In this document: piece after piece, positions 23,410-36,388 of the stretch | Layout of the letters: every line of letters starts with the position of its first letter | How positions within the stretch are numbered: the stretch's first letter is position 1 | Assembly (NCBI GenBank): GCA_026686845.1 | Contig: JAIVEN010000014.1 | Coordinates: forward strand, 15,362,001-15,426,000 | Source of the DNA: Adenanthera pavonina | Lineage: Eukaryota; Streptophyta; Magnoliopsida; Fabales; Fabaceae | Direction of reading: 5' to 3' | Length of the DNA stretch: 64,000 nucleotides | Position numbers and translations under genes: made by a program | The notes under the pieces: generated by a model | What the model was told of the DNA's origin: nothing | What the model saw: the letters and a program-made list of their open reading frames with translations, nothing else | Databases searched by the model: none

Positions 23410-26400
23410 ATGGCTTCCATTTCCAGATCTCGACGACTTCCCGAGCCTCGATCCGGCGGCAAAATTGTCCGACCTCGCCGAACCGCTAGTGCCAAGACTC
23501 CTTACGACCGACCTACTCCCTCCAATTCCACCTCTCGGAGCCCTAGTTGGGTCTCTCGTTTCGTTTTCTCCCCCACTCGTTTCGTTGCTTCTGGTGCTGG
23601 GAAACTCTTAACCTCCGTTTTGGATTTAGAATCTTCGCCAACGTCGTCGTCCTCGCTTTCTTCTTCTTCTTCCCCGTCCTCTGCCAATGATTCTGGTGCT
23701 GGTAATGCCTATACTATGCATCGATTTTACAATTTTGAGTTGGATAGTTGATGTGCTTGGAATTCTAGGGTTTAAGTTTTGTTTATTCTTTTGAAGTTAT
23801 CAATTCGGAAAATTTTTCTATCTCTCTGTGTGAAATGGAGTATGCTGAACTTTAATATGCCAAGCTTAGCCTTAGACTTATTAGTGTAGGTGCCCAACTA
23901 TTAACAGCAATCTGAATGTGCTTAATGAGATTTGCAAAATAGAAGATATTGAATTATGTATTTTATGCATATTTGCCCTGGTTTATTGAAAAGAAAGCAC
24001 GTGACTTTGTTTCGACCCTCCTATCCCCTCCTAAATAATGTGTCCGCGCTGTCTCGTTGCAGAGGAGGAAATTGGTAGTGCTAACGATGAGAATGGGGTC
24101 CCCTTTAAAGGTGATAATGCGTTGAATAAGGTAATTGACTCTCTGCTATTCTCCACTGTGCCAAACACGTTGTGCTGGTTTGCTTATTTAGCAAGCCTGT
24201 TTTACTATACTATTATGCCGTTGACTAAATAAACCACACCCACCACAACCCCCCCCCCCCCCCCAAAAAAAAATAAAAGCTGATGCATCTAAAGGAAGGG
24301 ATTGGCATGAGACGATACTACAAATAACCTTTCCGGTTTAGCTGGAGGCAGTTTTGATCAATAGTGTTTATTTGTATTAATCTCCTGGTTTTGTGTGAGA
24401 GCCTAAGATATTGTATTTTGTTATGTCAGAGTGGGACATTGGAAGTGATCAATTCCTCTGGGAAGGATCTCCAACTGGTAGTTGGGAATAGCAAAAGCAA
24501 GCATGTCATTGAGCAGCTACTTATGCACGAGACATTCTCAAGGTGCTAAAAAGTGGGAAATTTTTATGGGTTTTGATACTGTTTCCTTTAGTTGTTCAGA
24601 ATAAGATTTTAAAAGAGCTTAATATTTGAACAGGGAAGAATGTGATAGGTTTATAAGAATAATAAGATCAAGAGTAGTAGATACCCCTGCCAATGAAGAT
24701 GAATGGGATAAGAGGCCAAGTGATATGTTCAACAGGGCTCTTGGAAATGGTATAGTCTATCAAACAACTCTAACCTTAGATTATTGTGTTACCTGACCTT
24801 GTGTTTTCTATTATTTATCAGACACAGATTCACCTGATCTCAGCAGTGCAGCTGTTATGGAGGCAAAGAAATGGTTACAGGAGAAGAATTCAACATTAGA
24901 TTCAAATTCAGATTTAGGTTACGGAAGTCATAGACTAAATATGGTCACATTGCCACAAGTTAGTGACTTTTTCTTTTTCTCTTGGTGGCAAAACATATAG
25001 TGATGCTTATGCATGCTTCCTCCTCCCCTAACTCATGGGTTGTTTGGTTTTACCAATGTACTTGGCTGGTCTGCAGGCTTTCAAAGATGAAGGATCACCA
25101 GTTGATGTGGCTAAGTCATATATGCGCTCACGCCCTCCATGGTCATCTCCTTCCATAGACCATAGTAAGCCTTTGACACCAATTGGAATTCAACTCTTAA
25201 AAGAGGAAACACCAAATCCAGTCAGTGGCTATTCTACATCATCCACCAAGGTGCTTTTGACTGATTAATTTTATTTTTCAAATTATGCGAATATCATGTT
25301 CTTGCTTTTATTATGACTGGAAGGGCTTGTTTTGTATTTGGATTGGTGTTTTTACCTTTTAGTTGTTGACTTGTGCCAATTTTGAACTTTAAACGATGAG
25401 TCCCAATTTCTTAGACAGATTTTCCCGTGGCAAGAGATATAGTTAAACCAGAACAGTCAGTATTAATGAAGTTCGTGATATGCAAATTTTGTATCCAAGT
25501 GGAGTTTAGATTGAGGACAGGACAACCTTATTCACTTAGGTTTTGATTTTAGCACCACAAAAAAATTACTTTGTCAAGGAAGTTATACGTGTTGTTTCTG
25601 TCAAATGTCAATCATAGCTAGGCTTTTATATAGATGGCTCTGTCATTGGGGTGAAATGTCAAACCATTCTGCTTGTGGATTATATCATGGTTTATGTGCT
25701 GATTATGGGATGCAGTTGAAAAGGGATCATCCTGCTACTGGGTCATGGAGTATTCAGGATGAAATACGAAGAGTACGATCCAGGGCAACTGAGCAGATGC
25801 TTAGTACACCTCCCTCCTCAAAAATTGATTGGTCTGCATTTGCTGTGGAATGCAAAATTAACGTGAATCCTTCAGCTACTGAAAATATTGAAGCTAGTGT
25901 GGGAGAGAAGGTGCTTAAGGTTACTGAATCAATAGATGCATCTTTGAACGTGGTCAATGAATTAAATGCTCACGTGTCTCCAGGTATGATTCTTCTGTTG
26001 TGTGAAACCATTGGTTGGTTCCGGTATTCACTCTTCTGTTGTAGGACAGATAGTTTTATTTGGATTTTTTTTTTAATATGAATTACTTTTTGTGGACGTC
26101 AAAAGCACTTGACCTTATTTTTTGCCCTTCAGATTTGGAGAGGAAACAGGATAGTGTTCAACTAGAATGTTTGCAGCCTGATTCAGCTAACATTAATTCG
26201 GAACAAAATCAGGTGCTTATAGGCCTATCATTAGGCTCTCTTTTTTCTCTTTATATTATATTCATAATCATAATTATTTTGTCTGATAGTTCTATTTTTT
26301 TGCCTTTCTTAAAGGACGTTGAAACCAGCTGTCGGCAAACTGAAGGTAACGCTACTGCTATTTACCAGTTTAATTATTTTTCTGTTCCAACTGCACTGAT

Positions 26401-28547
26401 TCATTTATACCCTTCGATTTCTACTTTTTGGGTTGTATATTGGCTTAGATTTAAACATCACAAGTAATTGTCCTTCTTTATCTTAGCGCTGGGACATAGG
26501 AAGTTTTTACAGCTGGTAATTTTTTGCCTTTTGTTGCTGTGTTTGTAATATGAACAACAGATAAAGCACTTAAGCATGCTTATAGTTTTCATTTTCCCCA
26601 GTACAAGTTTTAATTTGCATCTGAAAAATCATGCCAATAGGTTCACAAGATGACTGCAGAGAGATAACAATTTCAGAAAACAAACAAAGGTCGTCAGATG
26701 ATGTGATAATGAACAGGTTAGAATATGTTTTTCTAGTTTACATTTCTCTCATTTCAATTGTTTTATGTTAGGTTTTAATCAGGTTAACATTTCACTTTTC
26801 ATTGTCTGACATTTTTTTATTTCATCACCCCATTTTGACTTTTCTTTAACTGGGTTTCATTTTTCATTTCTGATCTATGGAGTGAATAGGAATTACGTTT
26901 GAAGTCCTTAATACTGTATAGTTTAACCTATAGTAAACAATTTCATTATTTTCTTTTCGCTTGTCAGTGGGATCTTAAGCTTCCTTGTTCTTAACATGGT
27001 AAAAAACTGAGTATGGTGCTTGCTGTGTTTGAAATTGATCTTCTCCTTATTAGAATTGGCGTGAATTCCCATATTTGATTATGATGATGGCACTTTCTGT
27101 GAGAGACCAATAGGAAAACGTTGTAACTTTCATCACAATTGCAAATTTGCTTTGATGAAAATTAAAAATTTATGTTTAAGCTTGTAATCCTATTCAAGTG
27201 TCTATGGTTACCAAGTGTCTCGTGTATTTGGGTCTGGTCAGGCTTAATTTGGGGGGAATCTGGATAGTGGGTATTCTTTTTCCTTTCTGGAGTTTTTGGT
27301 CCGTTATCTGTCTTCTTGTTTTTAACATTTCATTGAATGTGATAGTGATGGCGGCATGGTTAAAGTAAATGGCATCAGTAACATAAATGGGGCGAACTAT
27401 GAGATAGATTCCATGAAAGAAACTAGAGAAGGTATTCTTGTCTCTTCTTCTTTGTGCATGTTTTACATTTTCTTGATGACCTGTTTTCATATATAGTGCA
27501 TGTTTTCTACATGACCTTTACATTTATCAATCAGATGTATGTAGGGTGGGGGTGCTTGAAATTTTCCTTGTTTTTAAGTACTTAGTTAATACATTTTATC
27601 CAGCATTTCCAAACATTGGATTCTTATCCATCTTCTGAATCCAGCCTCAGAGTCTGTATTACATGATGGAAGCTGTTCAGCACTCAAGGAGAATGTTGGA
27701 GCAGAAGATGTGTTAGCAAATGGCTTCCCCTCTTCAGGACCCAGGTAATTAATTTTAGGGGGAATCACATTTTGGGACCAACATCATAAATTTATTACAA
27801 AACAGAATCTTTTATTACTTCTTCTTCCAATTTTACTACTCGGTCTTTCAATTTTTACCACTGTTTTTAAGTCAAAAGTCTTTCTTTGTAATAAATTTGT
27901 GATGTTGGTACCAAAATGTGATTCCCCCTTAATTTTAATTATAACTTATGCTAGTAACTGTAATCAGAGTGTGGGTAACACAAACAAGCAATGATTCTCA
28001 TTTGTACCCCACTCTCTCAATTACTATAATTTGGTACAAATAATAGACTAACTTAAAAATTTTATCAGGAGAATCAGTTGACATCCTTTTCACATGTCTG
28101 GGAACATTAATTGGCCAGTCCGTCCTTACTGTGAAGAAACAAATTAATTTCTCTATTTTCATGCTTTCTAGTAATGCAGGGCTGGTTACTGAACAAAATG
28201 TTAAAGCATTGGATAACAAACATGATACGGTCGGTTCAGGTGATGAAAGGTTATCTAAGGGTGTAGTTGAACTAAAGATTTGTGAACCGTTGAGTGGTAC
28301 TTGTATGGAGGTTCCTGATGTGACTGTAAACAACAACATTGTGACCAATGAAGATGATGGTGTTGCTGCTGGCTCACAGAACAGTTCAAGTGTACAAAAT
28401 GAGTTTGAGCTGGAACATTCTGAGGAAGCTCCAGAACCAGACTTGGCAATGTCCACGAGGTCTATTGCTGAGACGCAAAAGGGTAAAAGAATTAGCAGAT
28501 ATAACCGAAGAGGAAGAGGCAGAGGCAGAGGCAGGGTTGCCAAGTGA
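23410..28547 (+). CDS. KAKU4: KAKU4, plant nuclear lamina/nuclear envelope protein
   Basis: Thirteen exons join in frame to 638 residues: 23410-23701, 24063-24130, 24430-24542, 24634-24749, 24822-24958, 25077-25250, 25716-25983, 26133-26212, 26315-26345, 26641-26716, 27346-27431, 27645-27744, 28172-28547. The N terminus is basic and Ser-rich (RSRRLPEPRSGGKIVRPRR) and leads to SPSWVSRFVFSPTRFVASGAG. Other recognisable blocks are HVIEQLLMHETFSREECDR, YMRSRPPWSSP and GSWSIQDEIRRVRSRATEQ. The C terminus is RGRGRGRG-rich. KAKU4 lies at the inner nuclear membrane, binds CRWN lamins and shapes nuclei (Arabidopsis knowledge). It has no enzymatic motif. The start ATG is the first in a CT-rich leader. 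The divergent REIL1 neighbour supports the identification. A MITE with a 9-bp target duplication lies in the last intron, just after the donor site. Confidence 0.88.
24249..24274. repeat. Poly-C/poly-A junction in a KAKU4 intron
   Basis: A run of about 16 C is followed directly by a run of A. A similar junction lies at about 867-887 in an ABC1K1 intron. Confidence 0.85.
27758..27928. mobile_element. 171-bp MITE with 9-bp target duplication (Mutator-like) in the last KAKU4 intron
   Basis: The left end GGGGGAATCACATTTTGG and the right end CCAAAATGTGATTCCCCC are inverted copies, and the match extends about 44 nt with only about two mismatches. The element is flanked on both sides by TTAATTTTA (27749-27757 and 27929-27937), a perfect 9-bp target duplication as made by Mutator-like elements. 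The interior is AT-rich and non-coding. The intron donor GT is at 27745-27746. Confidence 0.85.
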
Positions 28548-30015
28548 TGTGGGGGGTTGTGTCCTGTGTGCCATATCTTATGTAACTTACTGTTAGCTTA
28601 GAATGTAGGGATTGTGTTTTGTGCATCCGCAGATCATTTGTTGTGAAATCAATGTTTATGAGTCTAGCTCTACTTGGGCACCATTTTCTTGCCCCTTCCC
28701 TTCTGTTCAGCTTGACGATTAACTCCCACTATTTAGATTCCAGGAAATTGGATATGTATATGCATTTGCTGTGAAAATTGGTTAAATGCATCATAGTCGA
28801 GTTTTGTTTGTTTGGGGAAATTAGATGGAATGCCTTGGAGTTGAATGTGCACTTTCTTTCAGCCCGAGTTATTTTTCATAATCATATGACCATTCATTTT
28901 GTTTACTATTTTTATATCCCTTCTTTCAACCATGAGTAATTTGATTGACCTCATTGTTTAATTTGTGATGGCTGTGTTATTACCTCCTGTCCCTGTATGT
29001 GTTTTTAACTACTTCATATAGATTCACATAAATTAGGAGCAGTTAGAAGGAATTAAAATCATTAAATTTATTAAAAAATTTGATTACTTTACAAAATAGC
29101 TCCTAATTAAATTGGTTTAATTGTAAACTTGTACTATTGATTGCAGTTCCCAATTAGTAAGATGTTTATGAAAAAAGCAAAAAGAATTAAATGTTCCAAT
29201 TATTTTGTATTTTGCTTTATATTTAGATCATGGAAATTTTCTAAAATATAACTTATAATAGGGATAAAAAATAATATAATACTAAAATTTTAGCATACAC
29301 ATATAAATATATACACACATGTATCTAATTGTGATCTGCGGACATTCTTAACTAATATCTTCAGTAATGCTCATAAAAATTTAAATTTGTCAAATTTTAG
29401 CTAGATTAATTCGATCAAACTTATATCAATTGACAGACGTCGATTAGATGATGATTTAAATGTTTGCGATAAAATCTCAGTGATAAAATAAAACCCGTTT
29501 TGAATTTACCAATTAATACAATCTTTAATTTTTTTTTTGTATTTTAATTATGTGATGAACCTTATTTTTAGTAAAAACCTTTACTTGTTTATGGATAAAT
29601 TAAATTCAAAGTTGTTTAAGAATACTTTTAATATGACTTTTGTTATTGAAAATATTGATTTTATTATATTTTATTTTGATTAGTTCAATTCATCTACAAT
29701 TAACGTCACTTTTTTTATTGTCAGAAAATTTCACTTGATGGTTTGATGAAAGTTTTAGTTGTTTTTTTTTTTGGAAAGTAAATTGGTTTTCTAATTAAAA
29801 CACCTATTGTTTGATACTTGGTAGAGTCTAACAAGAAAAATCATACATTTTTTTTATTTTTAATGTAAGTTTACAAATTACGATAAAAAATTGTATATGT
29901 ACTTTTATACAAATATATAGTATCATTAGATTCAAAAATTACAACACTGACTTGGAGATAGCTTTGTAAACGTGATTTTCTTTTTCACCCTCGTGCTTCT
30001 ATTTAAAATGAACTG
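28548..30015. other. KAKU4 3' UTR and AT-rich intergenic DNA
   Basis: The 3' UTR probably extends to about 28800-29000. The remainder is A/T-rich with no reading frame, tRNA or element end that I can support. Confidence 0.45.
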
Positions 30016-30248
30016 AGGGTGTGTTTAGATTAGATTATATATAAGTAATTATTTATAAGTGATTATGAGAATAAGTGATTATGTTAAAAGTAATTTGTGT
30101 TTGGATATTTTTACCTCATAAGTGATTTTGAGAAAAAAAATGTGTTTGGATATTGGAGTTTAAGTGATTATTGAGTGGATAATGAGAGAGTGTGTTTGAA
30201 TGAGCTTATTCATAAGTGATTATAAGGATAAATGATTATGAGGATAAG

Positions 30249-30829
30249 GACCCGTTTGGTTTTCATTTGGTTAAGAATGAGTTTTGGTAGAATTGGTTTT
30301 GTAACATAGTTATGATAAAAATTAGTTTTAGACTAACGTGATTATATTTGGATGACTTATTTGAAAATTAGTTTTGACAAAACTCATAATTTTTTTCTAA
30401 ATTGAGCTTAAACTCTATTTCATGATTAATTTAATTTACTTGAACTAAAATTTAATCTACATTTGTTTAATTGAGAACATAATATATTTGATATAACATT
30501 TTCTTACTGGTCATGGTCTATAAAAATTAAAATTTTGAAGGGACATTTTAGTCAATAGATAGGAAAAATTTTATGAAAATTTTATTTTTCTAATTTTTCC
30601 ATTTTTTTCTCATTTTTATTGATATATTTTTATCTAACTTTAAAATAAATACAGATAGAAATGAAGAAGTAGAACGGAAAAGCAACAAGCGAACTGCTTC
30701 TCCTTCAACTCCGTTTTCAGCAAAAATCCCTGCCGCAACGTACTCCCTTTTGACATCCAAACATAAACAAAAATGTCAAACTTGGTTTTAGTCTTGAAAC
30801 GGGTTCCTAGAAGTGGAAACAAACAGGTC
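30249..30829. mobile_element. 581-bp non-autonomous element nested in the Harbinger element
   Basis: The left end GACCCGTTTGGTTTTC and the reverse complement of the right end (GACCTGTTTGTTTCC) match. Both sides are flanked by ATAAG (30244-30248 and 30830-30834). Surrounding host-element sequence resumes after it. If the true duplication is TAA, this is also Harbinger-like. With 5 bp it could be another family. Confidence 0.6.
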
Positions 30830-31171
30830 ATAAGTGATTATGTGAAATGTAAATTGTGTTTGGATATTTTTAATTTAAAAGTGATTTTTCATAATTAATT
30901 ATATTTGGATAAATTGATCAAAATCACTTTTGGATGGATAATGACTTGAAATGTCTAAAATACCCTTGTTGCTTAAATGATTGTAATTTATTTTAAATGA
31001 ATCATTTAATACATAATAAAATGGTTTAGGTGAATAATAAAACTTTAATAGTTTTTTAATTAAACTTCTAATTTATGAATAATATAAAAATATTACATAA
31101 CAAATGGTCTTACACATATTAATAAAAATTAAAAATTCTAAAATTAAATATTAAAAAAGAATAATACATAA

Positions 31172-32451
31172 CTAATTTTCTTGTAAAGATTGTACAATTT
31201 GATCTCTAATTAAATCACGAATATAATCTATTTCCCTTGAAGATATCATAGTTGAACTTGTGGTTAAGGGTTGATACTCATCACCGTGATTACCATCTTC
31301 ATACTCAACTATATCTTCAGTTTCAAACCGTAAGAATTCAGAGTCTGTCTGGGAATTCCTTCTCATAAAGTTGTGTATAGCCATTGTTGCATATACTATA
31401 TGAACTTGTGTTTGAAATTTATAGCTAGGCATTCGATGTAAAATTGAAAATTTGTTATTCCAAACTTCAAAACTCCTTTCTATTGTACGTCATAAACTTA
31501 AATGGTAATAATTGAATCGTTCATTATTGTTTGCATATCCAGATGAACGCCGAAAATCTAGGAGGTGGTAGCACACACGTTTGTATGGACCCAGATATTC
31601 AGTTGGTGTTAGATAACCAGCATCTACCAATAATATTTACCTAATAATCAATGAAAATATTATCAGTCATTTGTAATTTCGACTCCTACACTAAATACAG
31701 GTATGAACAAAAAACATACCGAGAGGTGGATGAGGAAAATTCATGGATGCAGTTGTGAGGGCATTGTCAAAAACACAAGCATCATGTGCAGTGCCCTCCC
31801 ATCTAGGCAATACAAAAGTAAAGCATATATCCCAATCACATACAACCATGACATTTTGTGTTGGATATCCTTTTCTTCCAATAAATTTTGGTTGTTCATT
31901 AGGACTGACAACACATGGAATATGAGTACCATCAATAGCTCCTATAGCATTTCTGAAAAACGGCCAATATCGCTTATCATCTCGTATTTTTGATGGCACA
32001 CCACGAAATCTATCATCTTGTGGCTTGATATCTTTCATTGATAGTCGAAGGCAAGCCAGTAAGACTCGATGAAAATGTCTGCTTATAGTCTCTCCTGAGT
32101 GTTGAAATCTCTCTTGTAGCATCCAATTTCCCACCCCATGACCAACCAAGTTCAAAAACATTGCAATCATTTCTTGTACCCCCATTCTCCTAGTTTCCTT
32201 TAACCCATGTTCTTCTACCAGTTCAGTGCAAAGTTGATAAAACAAATTCTTTTCCATACGAAACATCTCATACAATGAATTGGATGTCCTTGTAAAATTT
32301 CATTTACCCATGAATGACCGGTATACTCACTAGTTCTTCGAGGCTCCTTACATATATAATTTACCGCATACAATCTAACTAATGCAGTGACGTTTGTAAC
32401 TTCATTAAAATCATCTTCAGAGGAGTCTGAGTCTCCCATTTTTTTTTTCAA
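31172..32451 (-). pseudogene. PIF/Harbinger transposase (DDE_Tnp_4), broken
   Basis: The translation reads RRTSEYTGHSWVNEILQGHP, then MFRMEKNLFYQLC, then AIGAIDGTHIP (first catalytic Asp), FVLPRWEGTAHDACVFDNAL (second Asp) and RTIERSFEVWNNKFSIL (catalytic Glu region), ending IVQSLQEN. Lesions: a one-base frameshift near 32270-32275, an apparent one-base frameshift near 31628-31640 just after a probable intron, and an in-frame TGA at 31490-31492 replacing an Arg-type codon. It cannot make full-length transposase. Confidence 0.85.
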
Positions 32452-32670
32452 CCTGTAAAGTGAAAGATGAAAATAAATATTTAAACCATAGTCTAGTAAT
32501 CATAATTCTTTGAAAATTAACTAAACAAGACTTCAATATAAATGAGGCAACTCTAGATTTCACATTAAGAACAAAGTTAATAGAAGTCACAAAAGAGACC
32601 TACGATAGCAGAGTTAAATATCCTAAATTGGCAAATCTAGCAGTCACATGAAAAACTAAAGTTGAACATC

Positions 32671-33693
32671 CTAAATTCTAGAAGTTGCAAGCTTCAACCA
32701 TGCTAAGTATCTTTCTTCATCATGTCTTAAATGTACGAAGATATCCATTTTGGTGGGGTCTGAAAGCACTTCACAACATTTTGAATACCATTGAACATCA
32801 CTATGGATAGCGTCTATTGAACTTAGTTCATCCATGACTTCACCCATAGATGTTGCAGCCTTCCATTTTCCTCATGACTCTTGTGCATCAGCAATCCTAC
32901 TAATAGCATCAACCACCAGCCTTGCATTTGTGACTTTCTGTTTCTTGTTGCCTTCTGAATGTCCCACCCTTTTTCTCTTGCCAATGCTTCTTTCACTAGA
33001 GTACCCCTGTGAAACATTTAAGTTCATATCCCTAAGCTCAGAACTCACTCCAGCACTTGGCGTGATAGTATGATTACCAAGATCTTCTTCACTATCTCCT
33101 GATCCTTCCTGTAGGTCAACATATGGATGATACATATCATCATTATCTCCAACATCATTAGGTAATGTCCCAGATGGGGGTGTCCATGCATGCACCCCAC
33201 TTGCCACCACACTTCTAAATAAAATTGTTAATTCATCCTCAAATTGAAGTCCTCTGTGTCTGAATTTCTTATATTCTAGATTTTCTTGCATATTTACATA
33301 TAATTAGTATGACATATTACGTAAAAGTTCAATAAATTCGGCATATTATAACAACAAATAAAGTAGACTACATACGGATATCTTTTTCTCCCACCATGAA
33401 TCAGGTGCATCAATAGTTTGTTGTCCAGGAAGCCACCTTACGCCTGACTCTTTCTCAAACATCTTGCACCATAAATTCTAATCTTTTCTTAGGACATCCA
33501 ACCTATTCTTAAGCTATCTCCTATTGTAGTTCCTACCAGTCTTTTCCTTAAACCCCGCTACTACCGCAACCCATCCAGTTTTATTTAGACTACTGCCCTG
33601 CTGCTGCCCTTTTTGAACTTGTTCCACACATAATTTGATCATAATCTCAATTGCATTCACGTCCCAAGTTGCTTTCATTCTCTCATTACTCAT
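32671..33693 (-). pseudogene. Harbinger-associated Myb/SANT-like DNA-binding protein, broken
   Basis: The N-terminal part (MKATWDVNAIEIMIKLCVEQ, GWVAVVAGFKEKTGRNYNRR, LKNRLDVLRKD, NLWCKM) matches the Myb/SANT-like (PF12776-type) domain that plant PIF/Harbinger elements encode as their second protein. It helps transposase reach DNA and enter the nucleus in studied elements. At least three in-frame stops are visible: after NYNRR, after LRKD, and after ADAQES. The last is followed by still-readable C-terminal sequence to 32671. A probable intron lies at about 33300-33385. Confidence 0.8.
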
Positions 33694-36113
33694 GACTCTA
33701 TAAACATAAAGTTTAGCTAAATAATCCAATACTGCTATAACAACAAAAAACACAATAAATTGATATTCAATACGTCTATAACAACAAAAAAGACCCACAA
33801 TATATTTCACACTATGCTTGTCAGTTTAATTGCATCACCACAGTTTAATTAGTTAACACCCATTTTACCACTATACCACACATTCTTCCTAATTGCATCA
33901 CACATTCCCCAATTACACTTCACATGCATATGAGATTTGATCAGCATACCATCAACCCAATATGAGAATTAGAATTAATTCAAATTTGTGGTGCAAGCTA
34001 CATATATAGAAAAGGTCAAGTCTTCACAAAAACATGCTAACTGGAAATTCTATAATAGACTCATAGAGGAAAGACAACACTAAAATCACATCCAATAAAA
34101 GTGAAAAGCATAAAGTTTTTATGCCTGGAGTGCTACAAATCTTTAACCCATTTTCTTTTGTTAAAGTGGTCTCTTCATGCAGGGGCACATACAATCTCAG
34201 AACACAATTTTGCTTTAAATGCATACTCAGCAAAGATGACATGGCAGACCTTTTTTGAGTTTTCTAGTTCAGCACAATCAATCATGATCCTCTTGTAACA
34301 ATGACAAAAAATTATTGGCAAGTCTCTAAAACCCAACTCACCCTAAATTTTTTTAATTAAAAACAAAATTATAACCCCCTTCCCTAACCTGCCCATTATT
34401 CCTAGTAGTCCAACTGAAACAAAACCAATCGAGTTATACAAAATTACTAGAGAACCAAGGCTATTTGCTAGATTGTAAAAATTGATTGCTGAGTGCATGA
34501 TAGTACAAGAAACCCTGTGGATGCCTATTCTTTGGAAAACAAACTCATAGATACATCATATATCACTTTTGACACATTCTTAATTACATTGCAAAAATTA
34601 AGATACATCATTTGATACAACCAATGAAGCAGCGAAAACAAATTTTGGATGGCACATATTTACTTTATAAATGGCACACAAATGATTCGAGAAGAAACAT
34701 CAGCCCTCTATCTCATTTCCCAGAAGTTAGATTCGTATGCATACCAGTTTCTTTCAAAAATAAATATTTTATAACAAACACAAGTCATGAAAGGCATGTA
34801 GACAGCATCTAGAGTCCAGACTTAAATACTCACACAAGGATATTCTACTATGAAGCAAGAATAGTAGGCACTCACATATTCAAGAATATATATAACATGT
34901 ACAGGAAAAGAGGCTGCAAAATATAGAAAATCAATTGGGTCCTATGATAAGAAAACACAGCAAGCTTTTTTTTTTTTAATTATAAGCAGAACAAGCACAA
35001 TCACATAACAGAATAGAAAGCAGGGGAGAGGTACTGATGGAGGAAGCACAACCACGGAGGCAGAAGACAGAGGATGAGTCACCAAGCACAACAGCGAAAG
35101 ATGACAGAGCTGCAAGCCTAGAATAGTGGAGTGTCAGAGATATTAGATCAGGGAACCAAGAACCATATGGATGACAATACACAGCTTCAAGTCCAAATCT
35201 GAGAAATCAAGCAATATGAGAAGTGGATCAAAACCTTATGTGTAGAGATCAGTCGGATCACCGGTGAACTGGCACTGAAAACTCTCACATGCACAGATCG
35301 AGCTTCAGGCAATGGAATGATTCTTCGAACGACGATGGGAGTCCATCTCGGTGAGCAGCAACGAAGACTTGATGGAGGCGATGAGCAAGAAAGTACAAGG
35401 CATAGGACAATTTGATGGAGGAGATCGCCGGACATGCCGACCGGAGCTGAGTCGATGGACAGCGCAGAGAATGGTTTGCAGGAGAGCCAAAATTGTGTCT
35501 CAGATGCGGTGAAGACAAATAAATGAGAAGGTAAAGCAAGCCTGTTTGGAGGAGTGCACAGGAGAGACCGATAGGTTTGAAGGCGGAGGACGTTTTCTGG
35601 AATTCGGTCGAGGATGGTTTGTGGAAGACGAGAACTGTTGGGTTACGCAGAGATGAGAAAAAACAAAGTATGAGCCGCGTGAGTTTGTTCCCTTTATTCA
35701 GGGTGTTTTTGGTCAACTAGTAGGTAAATAATTAATAATCTCAATAAATGCTTCCAACGGTCAAATATCTCCATAATAGATTATCAAAAGCTACAAATGA
35801 GAGCTTATTTCAATATAATCACTTTTTGCAACTCATCTGGGTGTTTGGATAATAACACCATAAGCTATTGTTTTGGGGGAATAATCACTTATGATCGATT
35901 ATGATACAAAACCAAACAGGCACAGAATGAAAAATGAAATAAGTGATTATGAGAGGATAAGTGATTATCATAAGTTGAAATTTTCAACTTCTTCCATAAG
36001 CACTTATTTAAGACATAAATGTTTATTGAAAAAGCTGTTTCCATTTGACAACTTCACCACATAATCACTTATCTGTCTCATAAATGCTTATGATATGAAA
36101 TCCAAACAGGCTA

Positions 36114-36388
36114 TTTGAGTCAAAGAGTCATTGCTAACGGATCCAACCTCCTTTAATATTAAAAACAACATGTTTACCGAAAAAAAACACACACACACAT
36201 GATCAAGACTTTTACTGTTTAATAGTTACCATTGGCTCAACCCGGACTGTTTCCACCTAGGGGAAAAAAAACAGTTTTACTGAATTATTCTCGTATTCAC
36301 CGTTCATACATTCATGGTCATCTTGCGGCGGAAACGCGACGGGAAAGATTAAAAGCGTCTGTTTCCTCCAAACATCGTCACAGAAAAG
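36114..36388 (+). promoter_or_regulatory. Short CSN5 upstream region between the transposon and the ATG
   Basis: Only about 275 bp separates the Harbinger right end from the CSN5 start. It has an (AC)n run near 36190-36200, and the transcription start must lie within it or inside the element. I see no clear TATA box. Confidence 0.35.

Larger units (their letters stand above)
30016..36113 (-). mobile_element. Decayed PIF/Harbinger DNA transposon with both genes broken
   Basis: The left end GGTGTGTTTAGATTAGATTA and the reverse complement of the right end (TAGCCTGTTTGGATTTCATA) are alike and continue into shared ATAAGTGATTATG motifs. Between them, on the minus strand, are remains of the two genes typical of the superfamily: a Myb/SANT-like protein and a DDE_4 transposase. 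An alternative right end lies at about 35923 (CCAAACAGGCAC), in which case 35930-36113 would be a separate relative. A clear target duplication was not found, so the edges are approximate. A GC-richer stretch at 35000-35700 looks like the element's own 5' leader. Confidence 0.7.

Noticed and set aside
35285..35716. 143-codon minus-strand open frame
   Set aside because: It sits in the GC-richer 5' leader of the Harbinger element, before the Myb-like remnant, and shows no domain.
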